NCBI RefSeq assembly: GCF_016801865.2
Contig: NC_068937.1
Span: 130,999,712 to 131,063,711 of the forward strand
Length of the DNA: 64,000 nt
Source of the DNA: Culex pipiens pallens
Taxonomy: Eukaryota; Arthropoda; Insecta; Diptera; Culicidae
Direction: 5' to 3'
Part shown: in pieces, positions 33,729 through 44,500 of the stretch
Layout: every line of letters starts with the position of its first letter
How positions within the stretch are numbered: position 1 is the stretch's first letter
Program-made: the position numbers and the translations under genes
The notes under the pieces: model-generated
Databases searched by the model: none
What the model was told of the DNA's origin: nothing
What the model saw: only the letters and a program-made list of their open reading frames with translations

Positions 33729-36700
33729 ACTCCAACTTGGAAAAATACATGCATCGGTTTAAAGAATTAAAACTCCTAAAAATCTAAAAGAAGCAAAAAC
33801 TTAGCTTAATTTATGTGAGTAAAGTTTTCCAAATCTCATTTTTAAGCCTCCAAATTCTCAGAACCCATAAAGACGAAACGAAACTGAGTGATTTCAAATA
33901 TGAGTGTTGAGTTTGTGGTGAATTCATAAAAGTCGTGGTGAGTTTATGTCAATGGAATTGATTGTTAAATCACGACTGGTTTAAATGGTGGTGGAAATTC
34001 AGCAGTAATTATGTTTGACTGTTTAAAATAAATAAATCTTCAAACAATTACCCATAAAAATTCACAGCTGTCAAATTGACAGTATTTTTAACTGTGTAAT
34101 TTTGATTGATTGAAAAATTTCATTTAATTTTATTTATTTATTTTTTACGATTTACGTCTCATAATCAGTGATAGAATGATTAAAAGTGGACTGAAAAATT
34201 AATTATCATTTAAAGTTAAATTTTTGATATTTTTTTTCGTTGTTTCACACAACTGAGTGTAGCAAAAGAGACAGTAAAGTTTTCCAACCCGGTTAAGTTG
34301 ATGTTCTGGCTGGGTTCTTTCGGAAAAGTGGTCCACTTTGGCAAGTCGTGGGCGGAATGGAATCGAAAGCGATTGGAAACACATTTTCGAGAGGGGAGTT
34401 CAATCCCCCGGGGCGTGCTTGAGACACAACAAGTTGAACGTAATTGGTGTTTAATTTGTTTATTTTGTGAGTTTTTTTAGGATAAATAAATAGCTCTTAA
34501 CAATAAATTACACTAACTGTATGGAAGTGTGTTGAAATACAGATTCAAGCAACTGTCAAACGAGTTTAGCCTGACGGTGGTGAATTCAAATGTGCCGTGG
34601 TGAGTTTCCGATTGATTCAAACTGACCGTTAAATCGTGATTTATGTTTTTTTTAAAAGAAATTCACGTCTGTTTGTCTGTGCCAAAACCTCAAATTTCCC
34701 GAGAAATTTTCCCCAAATCGCGCAACACGCGGAATGGGGCGGGGAGAATGGTCAACCAAGGCTTAACCCAACTTAGCAGTGTGGCCAATCTCCGTCATCA
34801 TCAATCAACCTGTCATACCCAATTCAGGGTGGTTCAAAACCTGCCTGGGAGGGGACACTTTGTACCAATGTGGTGGTGGGAATTCCACAGTGAGTAGGAT
34901 CTACAACGTCGTCCAATGAATGAAGCGATTTCGGAGCAAATCAAATAAATAATATTACTCGTCGTCATGGTTGACGAGAGGATTTCACGTCTTTCGTCTT
35001 CATCGGGGGAGATTTTATTCTTTGTGGGGGAGAAAAGGAGTTTACCAAATTTACTGGCTTATGAACTTTAAAGCGGTTGCAAGCTTGATTCAGACTGGTT
35101 AAAATGTTAGCTTGAATTTATTCGCAATTTTAAGTGCCTGATAATTTTTCAATTCAAATTTCAATAAATTTTTAAAACATTTATTTAAACGATAGCAATT
35201 CAGTTCAAAGCTATTTGTACATTTCCAAGAATTCTCCAAGCCATGGAAAATCCCTGGAATGTTCAACACAAATTCTGCTGAATTTTAATTCTTCATAAAA
35301 ATGCATTTTATATGAGAAGCCGTAATCAAGTTTTCCCAGCATTCCATCATCCTCAAGCACCAAAAAAACGTGAAAATAAAAATTACCCATCCTTTGGGGA
35401 AAGAGAATAATGAACGCAAAATTATACTGAAAAATCATCACCAATTGTCCTGGGTGAGGGCAGGAACCTGCACTGGTGAAAAAAGCCCCACGGCTGATTC
35501 CATTTAATTGTCTCCCATGGCGATGGGTTTGCACCTGGTCTGCGGTATTTAAACCAGAGTGAAGATATACAAAAAAATGTACATAATGGCACCCACGAGT
35601 TTGCAATTGGGCGATAAAAATTAAAGTGCATTTGGAAGACCGGTTCAGCTTAATGAAGAGTTTATTTTAAAAATATGAAATATTAACTAATAAAATCGCT
35701 AAAACAAATTGAAATCGATAATTTTGATCGTTGATAACGTTAAAGACGACTATTTTCAATACAGTACAAAAATTACAGTGGCCAGCCCTACAGCTTTGCT
35801 TTTAACGCCAGGTGGATTCTGTGAATCGATCACATTTCACAGAATCTACAGGGGAGGAAGGATGCGTGGACATACCGTACCAATCGCTCTGACTGATTAG
35901 CCAATTTAAAATTTAGAATAAAAATTAAATTAAAAAATCATCACTTGAACCAGTCTATCTTTAATAAATACGTTGCATCAACCAGCTTTACCCTCCAGGG
36001 AAGGAAAAATCGTTGACCTTCCACGAAAATGACCACTCCCGACCAGCTCCGGAGGGTCATCAAAAATCATCACAGCGGCCAGATACGGTGGCCATTCGGA
36101 CAGGTTCGACAAGCACATGGTACGAAAATAAAAAAAGACCCTCTCCCACCTTCCCATCCGAGTTTCGATATTAATCACCTCTCCATTGACATTTTTATGA
36201 TACATTATGAAACAGAAACGCAGATTTTCGGCCGGTTTTATTCCCGGGGACTTTTATTGCGAAAACTTTGACGGCCCCACCCCGGAAACATCACCGAACT
36301 GAGTGCTGAGTCATTTTTCATTTCGGCACGGGAACAGATTTTATTTTTTCGACGAAAAGCTGTTGACAATTGGGACTCGCGCTGGAATTTTTAAACAATT
36401 ATTGATTAAATTGAACTGTCAACTTCGAGTGGTGCATCGTACTTTTTGGTTCGGAAAAACTCACACTCTTCACACACATGCGAAAAACTCGGAAATAACA
36501 AGCAAAAAATAAAATCAAAGTGACTGAATCTCTGTGTCAAAAAGAAAATTATACAAATATCTGTAAGGGAGAGCAAATAATTACGAACAAACTAGAAAGA
36601 AACGAACGAAAACGATAAACTTATGAGATCGGTAGAGAACCCTTTTGAGTCAGGGAAGAAAAAAGGGACTTAAAGTCGACGAGAAACGAAGGCGACGCGC

Positions 36701-37286
36701 ACTCAGAACGTGCAATTTTGTACCAATTATAGTGTAAATATAAAAGAAAGAAAAAACATAGGAATAATTAAAAAAACACACAGAATCTATTAGGTTAAAC
36801 GGATGATGAGGAAGGAAACACATAAATCAAATACTTTTTGTTATACAAAAACATAATATAGAACGTTTTGTAAATAGTGTACAAAGATATGGCATCCAAA
36901 AAGGAACATCGCAGAATATCTGAATTACTAAAAAAAAAGAGAAGAGAAAAATTATTAACGATAAATTCAAAATAATGACGATTACTTAAAACTTACACAA
37001 AGTGAAACTAAAGATCAAAATGTAAATAAAGATAGGCAATTTATATAAAATGAAAAAAAGTTACTCATTTAATATCCGAAAGTCCATATAAGTGTTTTAT
37101 TTATTTGTCTTTTCTTTGGGCAGGCAAATTATGAAAAAAAAGATATTATAATTTAGTATCATTGCAAATATTATTCAGCAACAGAGCAAACCGTATCACA
37201 GAAATAGACTTCTTCACTTCAATACCCTCACTATTTGTTTCATCATATTTTTCGTAATGAGGTATCATTCTGTTTTTTTTTTTATA
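33729..37286. other. Non-coding stretch with a candidate distal poly(A) region
   Basis: About 3.6 kb with no supportable gene. 34600-35050 and 35790-36500 look like unique host DNA. 36500-37060 is an A-rich, low-G tract with GTAAATAAAG at about 37021, in the style of a long insect 3' untranslated region read on plus. It is 8.4 kb past the receptor stop, so the link is speculative. Confidence 0.4.
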
Positions 37287-39233
37287 CAGTCCAGACTCGA
37301 TTATCCGAAGTTTCAATTTCCCGAAGTTCGATTATCCGAAGGTTTGTATGGGACTTCAGATAATCGAATCACGAACAAAAAGAAAATTTTCGTATTTTTT
37401 TCATTTTCTTGTTTTTACCATAGCATTTGAGTTCTACGACCCCATTTTAATCAAATTTGAGTTGTTGATTGCCTTTTAAAAAATAAAATCCATTTTTTCA
37501 ATATTGCATCACCACAATTTTGGCCGCCATCTTGGATTAAAAAATTCTAAATAATTTTAGCGTAGTTTAGGGGTCAAACCTCAAACCAATCAAAAATTAG
37601 ACAACGAAAAATTATTTTTTTCGTGTTTCGATTATTATCCGAAATTTCGATTATGAGCAGTTCTCTACGGAATCGGTCTTTTTTCTTTAATTTTAATTTT
37701 TTGTATTTTTTAATCCGGCTGAAACTTTTTTGGTGCCTTCGGTATGCCCAAAGAAGCCATTTTGCATCATTAGTTTGTCCATATAATTTTCCATACAAAT
37801 TTGGCAGCTGTCCATACAAAAATGATGTATGAAAATTCAAAAATCTGTATCTTTTGAAGGAATTTTTTGATCGATTTGGTGTCTTCGGCAAAGTTGTAGG
37901 TCTGGATACGGACTACACTGAAAAAAAATGATACACGGTAAAAAAATTGGCGATTTTTTATTTAACTTTTTGTCACTAAAACTTGATTTGCAAAAAAACA
38001 CTATTTTTAATTTTTTTCATTTTTTGATATGTTTTAGAGGAATGTTTCATGTTTTAACATTGTAAATCGGATTTATAGTTGCTGAGATATCGACATTAGA
38101 AAATGGTGGGTTGTTTGGGTGAGACTTAGAAAACATCAATTTTCCTGTTTTTAAACTTTTGCATTGGAATATCTCAGCAACTAAAGGTCGTATCAACAAA
38201 GTCCGAAGAAGTAAAATATAGAGAATTTTCTCAGCTTTTCAAAAATATTTTTTTCAAAGGTGGGCAAACATGGGCACTAATTTAAAAAATGAAAAACTGC
38301 GACTATTTTCAAAACAGTTACCTAAAAATGGTTATAACTTGAAAACGGTGCATTTTATCAAAAATTCACTAAAGTTCTTTTAGATTGCAAATTCGATTTT
38401 ACATCGAAAAATGAAGTTGAAAAATTTTTGCGACCAATATTTCGATTTTTTGAAAAAATCTGTATTGATTCAAAAAATCATAACTCGGTCAAAGATTTTT
38501 TGCCCATTCTGGAAATTTCTGAAAAGTTGGCGAACTTTGGAATTATTCGTCTTGAAGAAAAAGTGAATTTTATGTTAAAGTCGTCGGGAATTGAAGCGGT
38601 TTTCTAACATCCGGCCTGGATGGATAGCGGTGCTGGAGGAGGACGGTTCAATCAAGGACGTGTACTTGTTCCAGGGTGGCCGTCGAAACTTCCCGGAAGA
38701 GCAGGGTGGTGATGGGTTCGACAGGGAAATAGGCAACATCCGGAAGCATGCGGGACCTGGCCCGAATTGGGAAGGTGGCGAGCGCAGAGAGCGAGGCGGT
38801 CCTCGGTCACAGCGTGAACGGTCCCCGTCAAGGTAAAAGTCTCGCGAGCGAAAGAGACTTGGAGCCGTGGGGCACGGATTACTGCGCCGGCATCGTTTTA
38901 CGTGGCAAGTTCCCTTAAAGGTGGAAAAGGAGGACGACGGAGGCAAGCGGAAGCAGCTCAAGCGGTAACCGGCATATTTCGCCTCGTGCTTTCCATAGCA
39001 AATCTGGTGTCCGCTGTTGTTACAAGCCCCCTGAAGACGTTTGTAGAGAAGCTAACTGGTGAGCTCGTTCTTTTTATGAGACAACAATTCTAGATTAAAT
39101 TTTCAAAACAACCTATCCCTCATGGGTTTCCTATGCAGATAGGACCTTTTGAAAATTTAATCGAGAATTCTTTCATATATTCTGACATACACACACATCA
39201 TTCAAGACAACCACGCCAAATTATTACTATAAA

Positions 39234-39309
39234 GGAGCGGCCGTAGCTGAATGGTTACGTTGTTCGCATTGTAAGCGAATGGTCCTGGGTTCGATTCCCA
39301 TCTGCTCCC
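39234..39309 (+). tRNA. tRNA-like sequence, anticodon loop reads TGT (Thr-like)
   Basis: Acceptor GGAGCGG pairs with CTGCTCC with one wobble. The anticodon arm TTCGC-ATTGTAA-GCGAA is a perfect five-pair stem with T at 33 and TGT at 34-36. The T-arm contains a perfect B box, GGTTCGATTCC, and an A-box-like TAGCTGAATGG is present. The D-arm is atypical (CGTAGC/GTTACG stem) and three extra bases follow the acceptor. As it lies inside a retroposon, a tRNA-derived repeat is at least as likely as a working tRNA-Thr gene. Confidence 0.5.
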
Positions 39310-39364
39310 AACGAGAAAGTTTTAGGAAATATAAATTGAAGCATTGAATATGAACGAAAACTCA

Positions 39365-39445
39365 AAGTTGCTCGAGTCGGGGTTCGATCCCCCGTCCTTT
39401 GGATTGTTAAGCAAAAATACAAAACACTAAGCCATCACGGCTTAG
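39365..39445 (-). pseudogene. Second tRNA-like sequence, minus strand
   Basis: On minus, TGGCTTAGTG (A-box-like) is followed about 45 bases on by GATCGAACC, fitting a B box, inside a CGGGG/CCCCG stem. The anticodon arm does not fold well. It lies 56 bp downstream of the Thr-like sequence and in the opposite orientation. Most likely a tRNA-derived relic. Confidence 0.4.
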
Positions 39446-40258
39446 TGAGTGACTGGAATTAAGAACACTGTTACCACTAAAACTATATACGCGCTGGGTC
39501 TTTGTCCATTTGACAAGGGTTCAGAAGTGCTAAATAACGTTTGAATCCGATTGATGCAAACGTTCTTTAGGGCGGGGCTTGTCGATTCAAGCTGAGGTAC
39601 CTCGCGCACGGCTAGCCTGCGTAGAAATGGGTCACCGAAGCTCGGCAGAGCTAACACCATCCAAATGCCTATGCGAGTTATTTGCATGTATAGAATGTAA
39701 ATCTAAAATACATGGAAACAACTCAATTTGTAAGAAGCGACCGCGTGGTCCCGTTTGATTGGTTGCACACACACACACATTCTGGAAATTTCTGAAAAGT
39801 TGGCATTTTATGTCCTCTAAAACATATCAAAAAATGAAAAAAATTAAAAATAGTGTTTTTTTTGCAAATCAAGTTTTAGTGACAAAAAGTTAAACAAAAA
39901 ATCACCAAATTTTTTTTTACCGTGTATCATTTTTTTTCAGTGTAGTCCATATCCATACCTACAACTTTGCCCAAGACACCAAATCGATCAAAAATTTCCT
40001 TCAAAAGATACAGATTTTTGAATTTTCATACATCATTTTTGTATGGACAGCTGCCAAATTTGTATGGAAAATTATATGGACAAACTAATGATGCAAAATG
40101 GCTTCTTTGGGCATACCGAAGGCACCAAAAAAATTTCAGCCGGATTAAAAAATACAAAAAAAAATCGAATGGCCGAAATCTCAGAGAATTGCTCTTATCC
40201 GAAGTGAAATTTTTCCGAGGAATTCGGATAATCAAGTCTGGACTGTATATTGTCTCTT

Positions 40259-41608
40259 GAGTAAATCTCTACAAAATCGTTTTTTTTTTGTAATTTTATT
40301 TTTTGTATTTGTTGATCGATTTGGTGTCTTGGGCAAAGTTGTAGGTATGGATAAGGACTGCACTGAAAAAAATGGTATACGGTATAAAAAATTGTGATTT
40401 TTAATTTACCTTTTTGTCACTAAAATTTGATTTGCAAAAAAAACTTTATTTATAATTTTTTTTGTTATTTTTTATATGTTTTAAGGGACATCAAATGCCA
40501 ACTTTTCAGAAATTACCAGAATGTGCAAAAAATCTTTGACCGAGTTATGATTTTTTTTCAAAAAATCAAAATATTGGCTGCAAAAATTTTCCAACTTTAT
40601 TTTTCAATGTAAAATCAAATTTGCAATCAAAAAGTACTTGAGTGAAATTTTGATAAGGTGAGCCGTTTTCAAGTTATAGCCATTCTTAGGTTTTTTTTTT
40701 TGAAAATATTCGTAGTTATTTATTTTTAAAAAATAGTGGCCATGTTTGCATACCCTCAAAAAAAAAAATTGAAAAGCTCAGAATTTTTTTTTATAATTGT
40801 TTTTTTTTTAACTTTGTTGATACGAACCTTACTTACTTGAATCAAGACTAACATTTTAAAAGGGCCAAACATTCAATATTATGCCTTTTTGAAATGTTAG
40901 TTTTGCAAAAGAAAAAATTTAAACATCGTTTTCGGAAAGATCGGAAAATTTCACGAATGTTTCATTTTTTAAAATTGAAAATCGGACCATTAGTTGCTGA
41001 GATATCGACATTAGAAAATAGTGGGTTGTTTGGGTGAGATTTAGAAATCATCAATTTTCCTGTTTTTAAACACTTGCATGGCAATATCTCAGCAACTAAG
41101 GGTCGTATCAACAAAGTTTAATAATGATTGATAACTTGAAAACGGCACACTTTATGAAAAATTTTTGCAACCAACATTTAGATTTTTTGAAAAAAATCTG
41201 CATTGATTCAAAAATTCTTGTTATGATTTTTTGCACATTCTGGAAAATTTACCAAAAAATGAAAAAAAATAAAAATAGCGATTTTTGAGCTAATCAAGTT
41301 TTAGTGACAAAAAGTTGAATTAAAAATCACATTTTTTTTAACCGTGCGTAATTTTTTTTCAGTGTAGTCCTTATCCATACTTACAACTTTGCCGAAGACA
41401 CCAAATCGATCAAAGAATGCCTTCAAAAGATTTTTCATGTATCTTTTTTGTATGGACAGCTGCCAAATTTGTATGACAAATTAAATGGACAAACTTATGA
41501 TGCAAAATGGATTCTTTGGGCATACCGAAGGCACCAAAAGAGTCAAAGCCGGATTAAAAAAAAAAAACAAAACAAAAATCGAATGACCGAAATCTCAGAG
41601 AATTGCTC
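40259..41608. mobile_element. Palindromic family A, copy 3
   Basis: Left end GAGTAAATCTCT and right end (reverse complement) GAGCAATTCTCT, flanked by TCTT and TATT, which match at three of four bases. It begins 12 bp after the pogo-like element. The arms match copies 2 and 4, but the right arm has internal deletions. Confidence 0.78.
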
Positions 41609-41737
41609 TATTGGGACCATCCATAAGCTACGTGGACACTTTTTTGGAAATCACAACGCCCCTCCCTTGATGGACAACTGTCCATTAGGGTGCCCAGAAT
41701 AAGGAACTTTTTCTCAAAAGCTCGTTCCACAAGCTGA

Positions 41738-42391
41738 CCCAAGTAGCATTTGGCAACATGAGAAATTTGACTAAGTCCAGTTTTTGTTTTGTTTTGCTGT
41801 AGAAACATAAAAATGACATCTTAGCAACAATACGTTGCAATGTTGCAAACGTTTCGAAATGAAAACAACTTTGCAACAATCCATTTCGTTTTGTAATCGA
41901 AACATATTGAAAACTTATTGGTGCCATTGTTGCAACATGTGACTTAGGCCGATTTGTGTGCTAAGAATAATATTGAAATCAAAAATCCTTAGATACAGTT
42001 CAGCCCAACCATTTGCCCTTTCATCAATTCATCCGTGGCTCAGTGGTAGAGGCAAGGTGTGAAGATCTGAAGGTACCAGTCCAGAATGCCGACAGGGATA
42101 CTTTAGTTTTTTTGTTCAAATAGATTTTTTTTGTTTCGCGCAAATTAAACGACAACATAATGGCAACATCATGACAACACAACAAACTACTTTACCGACA
42201 TATTTAGACAAACAAATTGTTTCTGAAACTTCGTCGTAACAAAGTTGAAACAAACGGCTAAATGTTGCCAACACAAAATTTTGGTGCGCTATTTAGGGCA
42301 CCACGAGTGTTCTAACTATGTTGTGATAGCACATTTTGGGAGTTACGAAATAGTTGCATTTAAGGATCCGCAACAAAAAATGTTACTTGGG
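41738..42391. mobile_element. Non-autonomous CCCAAG element, relative of the two-gene transposon
   Basis: Ends CCCAAGTAGCATTTGG and (reverse complement) CCCAAGTAACATTTTT match the ends of the 1430-8466 element. GA occurs on both sides (41736-41737 and 42392-42393). The 654-bp interior is studded with GCAACA or TGTTGC motifs, as is the 6140-6310 subterminal part of the autonomous element. It has no coding sequence and holds a tRNA-like sequence. Confidence 0.78.
42031..42099 (+). pseudogene. tRNA-like sequence inside the CCCAAG miniature element
   Basis: ATCCGTG and CAGGGAT form an acceptor-like stem with one mismatch. TGGCTCAGTGG is a perfect A box. The B-box region (AGTCCAGAATGCC) is degenerate, and no convincing anticodon arm is seen. 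Length 69 nt. Confidence 0.4.
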
Positions 42392-42665
42392 GAATATTGT
42401 TCCTTGAGCTATTTTAGGACTCTGGGCCAACTATGAGCAAAATCGGTCAACATTTACCCATTGATACTCGAAGGTGAAGTTTGTATGGGAAAAAAAATAT
42501 GGAAAACCCAATTTCATTACGGTTTTGGTCCACACGGTGCGCTTCTTCCATCCAAATATTCCCAAAAGTGAAATTCTTATTGAAAATTTAATGCTCTACA
42601 GCTTTGTAGAACTTACCAGAGCTGAAAAACTCGATCCTGAAAAGTTATTAACGACTTAAAATAGT

Positions 42666-42980
42666 AGTTTATGCAACAAGTTGCAAAAAGAAGATTTTTT
42701 CAGCACGAGTTGTACATTTATCCAACGAGGTTTACCGAGTTGGATAAATACGACGAGTGCTGAAAAAATCAAGTTTTGCAATGAGTTGCTTACAACATTT
42801 TTTGCAATTCCAAAAAACGCTTTTTGAATGGAATTTTATGTCAAACATTCATGTGTTTAGTAAATTCACCGTTCAAAACAAAAAAATATTTAAAAATGTT
42901 ACTTTTCGATAATAGTGTTGAAAAGTTCAACTTTTCAGCACCCATTTCAGTGCTGAAAAGTAGAACTTTTCAGCACTGGT
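42666..42980. repeat. Cluster of short inverted repeats
   Basis: GTTTATGCAACAAGTTGCAA with TTTTTTCAGCAC ... GTGCTGAAAAAA (about 42695-42770) forms a hairpin around CCAACGAG/TTGGATAAAT. A second hairpin, GAAAAGTTCAAC ... with CAGTGCTGAAAAG, follows at 42910-42980. Non-coding repeat. Confidence 0.6.
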
Positions 42981-44157
42981 ATTGAAAGGTATTAATTTTC
43001 CTTTCTGTTATTTTTGGTAGGGAAAAGTAGGCCGTTTCGTTTCTCCAGAAGGACAGGAAAAGTTGACAGTTTTACAGCGGAATTGCAAAAAGGTAATTTT
43101 TGTATGAAAACCGTTTTTTCACCAACTTTAGGCTCGGGTATAATTTTTTCTCAAAATTTGCACAGATGCTTAAAATAACCCAAAAACCCGTTTTGCGCTT
43201 GTGGAGCAGGGGGTCAATTTTTCTGGCCACCCTATTGTCCATACAAAAAAAATATTTGTATGGACCGTGGCCAATCACCATACCCCCCCCCCCCCTCCCT
43301 TCCTTAAGTTTCCACCTGGTTAATGGATGGCCCTCTTAGATTGTCCATCTTAAAAATAAATTGGGGCTAATATTTGAAAAGGCTTCTTACAACATTATTT
43401 ATCTTTATGGTCATGTCTGAAACATAAACACCTGTACCTTTTTGAGAAATGTATAACGTGAAGACTTCCATCATTTCCATGATTTTTCGTTCAAAGATAT
43501 AAATTTTGCGTCCCTGTCAATATTTTGACAAAATTCCTTCTACAAGTTGTTTAGAATACTGCCCTACACATGCTGATTCTTTTTGGTAACGATTATCCCA
43601 TTCCTTGCGATGTTATGGAAATCGTCATTAATCAATGATTGCCAACTAGGACGTCAATGACTGTACCACAAAATTTTATAAATCTTGAAGCACAAATGAT
43701 TTAGATCAAAAATTCCTTCAATGACTTCAAGAAGGCAATATCCGTCACATGCTGATTCATTTTGGTGCAGAAATTCGTTATATTTAGAGCATTTTAGAGT
43801 GATGATCAATTTTCTTCGAAAATTATCAACGGCTTCACCATAAGGCCCTAATTATTTTTTTTTATTTCTACCTTAAATTTTATTTTGAATTTGCAGCTTG
43901 AATTTTCAAAAATCTATGCATTCAAAAAACTTTATTTTTCTTTGGTTGAACGATTTGGATTGATCTATGGTCCAAAACTAAAAAAATCTTAAGATTGTCC
44001 TATTGCGGATAAAAAAATAAACATAGGTACATAGCAATTCTGTATGAAAGATAAACTCAAAATTTAAAATGGACCAAAATGGTTCAGAATGTTCCAAATA
44101 ATTGGACATTAGGGTGGTCCTAGTATGGTAAGTATGTAAGCAAGTAATCGAAATTAC
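42981..44157. other. Non-coding stretch, no gene seen
   Basis: AT-rich, with a C-run near 43275-43286 and scattered repeat-like phrases. No frame with a recognisable domain. Confidence 0.5.
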
Positions 44158-44500
44158 AGCCCAGACTCGATTATCCGAAGGCCTTGGAATCATTTCACTT
44201 TGGCTAACGAAAACTTTGGAATCACGAAAAAAATATTCTTTTGTCATATTTTTTATTGCTGACCTAAAGTATGACCCGTCAACTACGCTAAAGTTGTTTT
44301 GAATTTTTTAATCCAAGATGGCGGCCAAAATGGCGGTGATGAAATGTTGAAAAACTGATTTTTTATGCGATTTAATAGCCAATCAACAATTCAAATTAGA
44401 TCAACATTGGGTCGCAGAACTTTAAATAAGAAAATAAAAAAGGCAGCAAATTTTTTGTCGAAGCTTAAATATTTTGAAAAATAATAAAATCAAAACAACT
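44158..44500. mobile_element. Decayed pogo-like end
   Basis: CAGCCCAGACTCGATTATCC at 44158 is one base different from the left end of the element at 37287. CCAAGATGGCGGCCAAAATGG near 44310 parallels a segment near 37525, in inverted orientation. No matching right end was found. Confidence 0.55.

Larger units (their letters stand above)
38532..39778 (+). mobile_element. Retroposon-like insertion with a 26-bp target duplication
   Basis: ATTCTGGAAATTTCTGAAAA and six further bases are repeated at 38506-38531 and 39779-39804, flanking a 1,247-bp GC-richer insert that ends in an ACACACACAC tail. Long target duplications and a simple-repeat tail fit LINE-mediated insertion. The first half (38590-39070) is GC-rich with only short frames and no domain I can name. 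The second half carries two tRNA-like sequences. Confidence 0.65.
37655..40194. mobile_element. Palindromic family A, copy 2, inserted in the pogo-like element
   Basis: Ends GAGCAGTTCTCT and (reverse complement) GAGCAATTCTCT, with TTAT at 37651-37654 and 40195-40198. Removing it restores CGATTATCCGAAG, the pogo-like subterminal sequence. The right arm is interrupted by a retroposon at 38532-39778. Confidence 0.85.
37287..40245. mobile_element. Pogo/Tigger-like element with CAGTCCAGACT ends
   Basis: Left end CAGTCCAGACTCGATTATCC and right end (reverse complement) CAGTCCAGACTTGATTATCC, flanked by TA (37285-37286 and 40246-40247). The 5'-CAGT...CGATTATCCG form and TA duplication fit pogo-type elements. 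No transposase is present. Most of its length is a palindromic element (37655-40194) inserted into it. Confidence 0.82.

Noticed and set aside
37574..37891. Conserved peptide (FKRYRFLNFHTSFLYGQLPN) repeated at several sites as a small protein family
   Set aside because: It is the translated arm of palindromic family A, appearing in both orientations at 39967, 59823 and 61465.
38575..38961. GC-rich frames on both strands as a host exon
   Set aside because: They lie inside the insertion bounded by the 26-bp duplication and show no recognisable domain or splice sites.
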